A DNA stretch of 37,437 nt from DATLCI01 sp035526435 (GTDB lineage: Bacteria > Acidobacteriota > Terriglobia > Terriglobales > Acidobacteriaceae): positions 1 through 37,437 of the forward strand of contig DATLCI010000166.1 in assembly GCA_035526435.1 (NCBI GenBank), in the 5' to 3' direction. Positions 34,879-37,437 of this stretch are shown piece after piece (the first letter of the stretch is position 1; the number at the start of each line of letters is the position of its first letter). A model generated the notes under the pieces. It did no database searches. It saw only the letters and a program-made list of their open reading frames with translations, and had not been told where the DNA came from. Both the position numbers and the translations under genes were made by a program.

Positions 34879-34908
34879 TTGACTGAATGAGGGCTCATTC
34901 AGTATGCT
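34879..34908 (+). promoter_or_regulatory. Predicted promoter of the fadN-like gene
   Basis: TTGACT (34879-34884), an 18-bp spacer and TATGCT (34903-34908). The -35 matches five of six and the -10 four of six consensus bases. The spacer is almost entirely filled by the palindromic operator, which suits a repressor blocking RNA polymerase. Confidence 0.55.
34882..34903. promoter_or_regulatory. FadR-like palindromic operator
   Basis: ACTGAATGAG (34882-34891), GG, CTCATTCAGT (34894-34903) is a perfect inverted repeat of 10+2+10. Its core, TGAATGA-N4-TCATTCA, matches the outer bases of the operator known for Bacillus FadR, a TetR-family repressor released by long-chain acyl-CoA. The gene downstream is of the type FadR controls in Bacillus (fadN). 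No tetR-type gene lies in the window. Confidence 0.7.
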
Positions 34909-34939
34909 GACGGAGATTATTGTCGCAAAAAACCTCGCG

Positions 34940-34991
34940 CATCATCTCGCAGCATGCGGGTGGGCGATGAACCCGCTGCGAGCGTATGATG
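34940..34991 (+). other. Long hairpin in the fadN leader
   Basis: Three stacked helices: CATCAT (34940-34945) with ATGATG (34986-34991), CTCGCAGC (34946-34953) with GCTGCGAG (34975-34982), and GGGT (34958-34961) with ACCC (34971-34974), separated by small bulges and closed by a nine-base loop. It lies between the predicted transcription start and the ATG at 35036. No T-run follows, so it is not a simple terminator. Confidence 0.6.
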
Positions 34992-35035
34992 ATGACCCGC
35001 AATTAATCTGAAAAAGCTGTTTGTGAACCGTTCTC

Positions 35036-37437
35036 ATGCCGATTGCGATCCGAAAGATAGCTGTCCTGGGTGCGGGCACCATGGGTGCACGCATTGCCGC
35101 CCACGTGGCCAACGCTGGATTCCCCTGTGTGCTGCTCGACATTGTGCCTCCGGGCACTCCCGCTGACGCTGATAAGGCTACGCGCAACAAGATCGTTAGC
35201 GCCGGACTTGAGGGAGCCAAAAAATCAAAGCCCGCAGCTTTTACCGAAGCTGGGAATGCGCGGCTGGTGGCCATCGGCAACTTCGATGACGACATCAAGC
35301 TGCTGGCCACCTGCGATTGGATCATTGAGGCGGTGGCAGAAAATCTCGACATCAAGCGCACGCTGCTGAAAAAAGTTGAGGCGGTACGCAAGCCCGGCGC
35401 GATCGTCACCACCAACACCAGCGGATTGCCGGTGGGAATGATCGCCGAAGGTTTCAGCGACGACTTCCGCAAAAACTGGTTTGGCACCCACTTCTTTAAC
35501 CCGCCACGCTACATGCGATTGTTGGAGATCATTCCCACGCCCGAAGCGGATCCCGCCGCGATTGCCGCCGTCGCACACTTCGGCGATGTGTGGCTGGGCA
35601 AGGGGATCGTCCGGGCGAAAGACACGCCGAACTTCATCGGCAACCGTATTGGAACTTTTTCCGTACTGAACGTGATGCGCCTGATGCAGGAGATGGACCT
35701 CAGCATCGAAGAAGTGGACGCGCTGACGGGAAGCGCGGTGGGCTGGCCGAAGTCGGCAACCTTCCGCACCATCGACCTGGTGGGGCTCGACATCCTGGGA
35801 CATGTTGTCGGCAACATGACTAAGAATGTGAAAGATGAGCGGTCCGAGCTGCAGGTCCCAGCGTTTTATCAAAAGATGCTGGAGAAAAAGCTTCTGGGCG
35901 ATAAGACCAAGGGGGGGTTCTACAAAAAGGTGAAGGGCGCGGAAGGCGACGAGCGCATGGGTATTGACTGGAAGACGCTCGAATATCGTCCGCGCCAGAA
36001 GGCCAAGTTTGCCGCGCTCGAAATGGCGAAGAACGTGGAGGGCACCGGTGAGCGGCTGCGCATGTTGCTGGGCGGCGATCCGGCGAAAGACAAAGCGGCT
36101 GCATTCTATTGGGCAACGCTGAGCGATTTGTGGACATACGCGGCCAATCGCATCCCGGAGATTTCAAACACGGTGGTCGAGATCGATCGGGCGATGCAGA
36201 CTGGGTTCAACTGGGAGATGGGACCATTCGAACTTTGGGACGCAGCCGGTGTGGAGGCGACCGTCGCGCGGATGAAGAAGGAAGGCAAGCCCACTGCGGC
36301 GAACGTGGAGAAGCTGCTTGCGGCGGGGAAAAAGTCCTGGTACGTGGACGACGCGAAGTCGCCCAGCGGGCGCGCGTTTTTTGATGTCGCAAGCGGTCAA
36401 TACAAGCCGGTGGAAGTCTCGGCGGGGGTTTGGTCCGTAACCGTGGCGAAGAAGACCAACGACAAGGCGGTGGTCAAGAAGAACTCGGGCGCGTCGCTCA
36501 TCGACCTGGGTGACGGCGTAGCTTGCATCGAGTTTCACAGCAAAATGAATTCGCTGGGCGGCGACATTGTTCAGATAGTCTCGTCCTCGCTGAAGCCGGG
36601 AGGGCCGATCGAGCAGTTTGACGCGTGCGTGATCTACAGCGACGCGCCAAACTTCAGCGTGGGTGCAAACATCATGCAGCTCTTGCTGGCGGTGCAAGAG
36701 GGCGAATGGGATGAAGTTGATTTCGCCATCAAGCAGTTCCAGGGCATGACCCAGATGATCAAGTTCTGTCCCAGGCCGGTAGTAGGCGCGCCGTTTGGGA
36801 TGTGTCTGGGCGGCGGCACGGAGATCAACCTGCACGCGGCGGCGCGGAATCCGCATGTTGAGCTCTATATGGGATTGGTCGAAGTCGGCGTTGGACTATT
36901 GCCCGGCGGCGGCGGTTGCAAAGAGATGACGCTGCGCGCAGTGGATGCGGCGGAGTCGATACGTCCGGGAGGACGCGGAGAATCGGTCGAGTTGATGGAA
37001 GCCATGAAGAAAGCGTTCGAGACCGTGGCCACGGCAAAGGTCTCGACGTCTGCCCATGAAGCGCGTGGGCTGAACTTCTTGAGCGACTCCGACCACATCA
37101 CGATGAATCGCGAACGGGTTTTGACGGACGCGAAGGCAAAGGCGCTGGAGATGGCGCGCGAAGGTTATTCAGCCCCAGTCATGCGGACGGAGATTCCGGC
37201 GCCAGGTGAAAATATTTTGGCGACGTTGAAGCTGGGCGTCCATCTGATGAGACAGGGCGAGTTCATCAGCGACCATGAAGTGAAGATTGGCAACAAGGTT
37301 GCGGAAGTGCTCTGCGGTGGCGCGGTGTCTCCGGGAACGCCAGTAAGCGAGCAGTACCTGCTCGACCTGGAGCGAGAGGGGTTTAAGTCGTTGTGCGGCG
37401 AGAAGAAGACGCAAGAGCGCATCCAATACACATTGAA
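35036..37437 (+). CDS. fadN: 3-hydroxyacyl-CoA dehydrogenase / enoyl-CoA hydratase fusion (FadN type), 3' truncated
   Basis: The frame runs off the window end after 800 codons, probably about ten short of the stop judging by family length. The N-terminal half is an NAD-dependent 3-hydroxyacyl-CoA dehydrogenase: GAGTMG at residues 11-16, catalytic His152 in THFFNPPRYM and the DTPNFIGNRIG signature. From about residue 475 to 690 it is a crotonase-fold enoyl-CoA hydratase with NFSVGANI, CLGGGTEI and Glu616 before LLPGGGG. This dehydrogenase-then-hydratase order is that of Bacillus FadN, the reverse of E. coli FadB. It would carry out two steps of fatty acid beta-oxidation in the cytoplasm. The ribosome binding site is weak; the promoter contains a FadR-like palindrome. 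A thiolase (fadA) and acyl-CoA dehydrogenase (fadE) may follow outside the window. Confidence 0.94.
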   Translation, partial: MPIAIRKIAVLGAGTMGARIAAHVANAGFPCVLLDIVPPGTPADADKATRNKIVSAGLEGAKKSKPAAFTEAGNARLVAIGNFDDDIKLLATCDWIIEAVAENLDIKRTLLKKVEAVRKPGAIVTTNTSGLPVGMIAEGFSDDFRKNWFGTHFFNPPRYMRLLEIIPTPEADPAAIAAVAHFGDVWLGKGIVRAKDTPNFIGNRIGTFSVLNVMRLMQEMDLSIEEVDALTGSAVGWPKSATFRTIDLVGLDILGHVVGNMTKNVKDERSELQVPAFYQKMLEKKLLGDKTKGGFYKKVKGAEGDERMGIDWKTLEYRPRQKAKFAALEMAKNVEGTGERLRMLLGGDPAKDKAAAFYWATLSDLWTYAANRIPEISNTVVEIDRAMQTGFNWEMGPFELWDAAGVEATVARMKKEGKPTAANVEKLLAAGKKSWYVDDAKSPSGRAFFDVASGQYKPVEVSAGVWSVTVAKKTNDKAVVKKNSGASLIDLGDGVACIEFHSKMNSLGGDIVQIVSSSLKPGGPIEQFDACVIYSDAPNFSVGANIMQLLLAVQEGEWDEVDFAIKQFQGMTQMIKFCPRPVVGAPFGMCLGGGTEINLHAAARNPHVELYMGLVEVGVGLLPGGGGCKEMTLRAVDAAESIRPGGRGESVELMEAMKKAFETVATAKVSTSAHEARGLNFLSDSDHITMNRERVLTDAKAKALEMAREGYSAPVMRTEIPAPGENILATLKLGVHLMRQGEFISDHEVKIGNKVAEVLCGGAVSPGTPVSEQYLLDLEREGFKSLCGEKKTQERIQYTL

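Overview
The window looks like chromosomal DNA of an acidobacterium, probably class Terriglobia (a Koribacter-like lineage). This is inferred from gene content and order, moderate-to-high GC, frequent GTG and TTG starts, a meso-diaminopimelate-type MurE, a GlgE alpha-glucan operon and a fused 3-hydroxyacyl-CoA dehydrogenase/enoyl-CoA hydratase. No rRNA, mobile element or CRISPR array was seen, and the taxonomic call is inference only.

Region 1 (1-2.2 kb) holds the 3' end of a NarL/LuxR-type response regulator, a bacterioferritin with all ferroxidase and haem ligands, a tRNA-Ser(GGA) and a YciE/YciF-type ferritin-like protein closed by a clear terminator. Region 2 (2.3-10.5 kb) is one plus-strand operon: glgE, a treS-maltokinase fusion, glgB and a secreted VanX-like D-Ala-D-Ala dipeptidase. 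The first three give a complete route from trehalose to branched alpha-glucan: trehalose to maltose (TreS), maltose to maltose-1-phosphate (maltokinase), chain extension (GlgE) and branching (GlgB). A minus-strand OmpA-family lipoprotein-like/coiled-coil envelope protein lies opposite and converges on the operon terminator.

Region 3 (12.3-31.6 kb) is a nearly complete division and cell wall (dcw) cluster: mraZ, rsmH, a 57-codon small ORF, ftsL, ftsI, murE, murF, mraY, murD, ftsW, murG, murC, a secreted TPR protein, ftsQ, ftsA, ftsZ. Most junctions overlap or nearly touch. It makes lipid II from UDP-MurNAc, flips the pathway to the membrane (MraY, MurG) and supplies the septal machinery (FtsW, FtsI, FtsL, FtsQ, FtsA, FtsZ). 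murB and ddl, often found between murC and ftsQ, are not here; the TPR gene occupies that place. The mraZ upstream region carries a sigma70-like promoter followed by five TGG-centred boxes at about 10-bp spacing, a good candidate for the MraZ autoregulatory operator.

Region 4 (31.7-37.4 kb) contains a tandem PilZ protein, a convergent isochorismatase-like hydrolase, a stand-alone penicillin-binding transpeptidase-domain protein with its own terminator, and the start of a FadN-type beta-oxidation fusion gene that runs off the window end. The fadN-like gene has a perfect 22-bp palindrome of the form TGAATGA-N4-TCATTCA lying inside its predicted promoter, resembling the operators of TetR-type FadR repressors, and a long hairpin in its leader.

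The most interesting items are the FadR-like operator and structured leader before fadN, the MraZ box array, the small ORF coupled to ftsL, the strong hairpin between ftsL and ftsI, the duplicated ribosome binding site before the TPR gene, and 14-bp repeats between ftsA and ftsZ.
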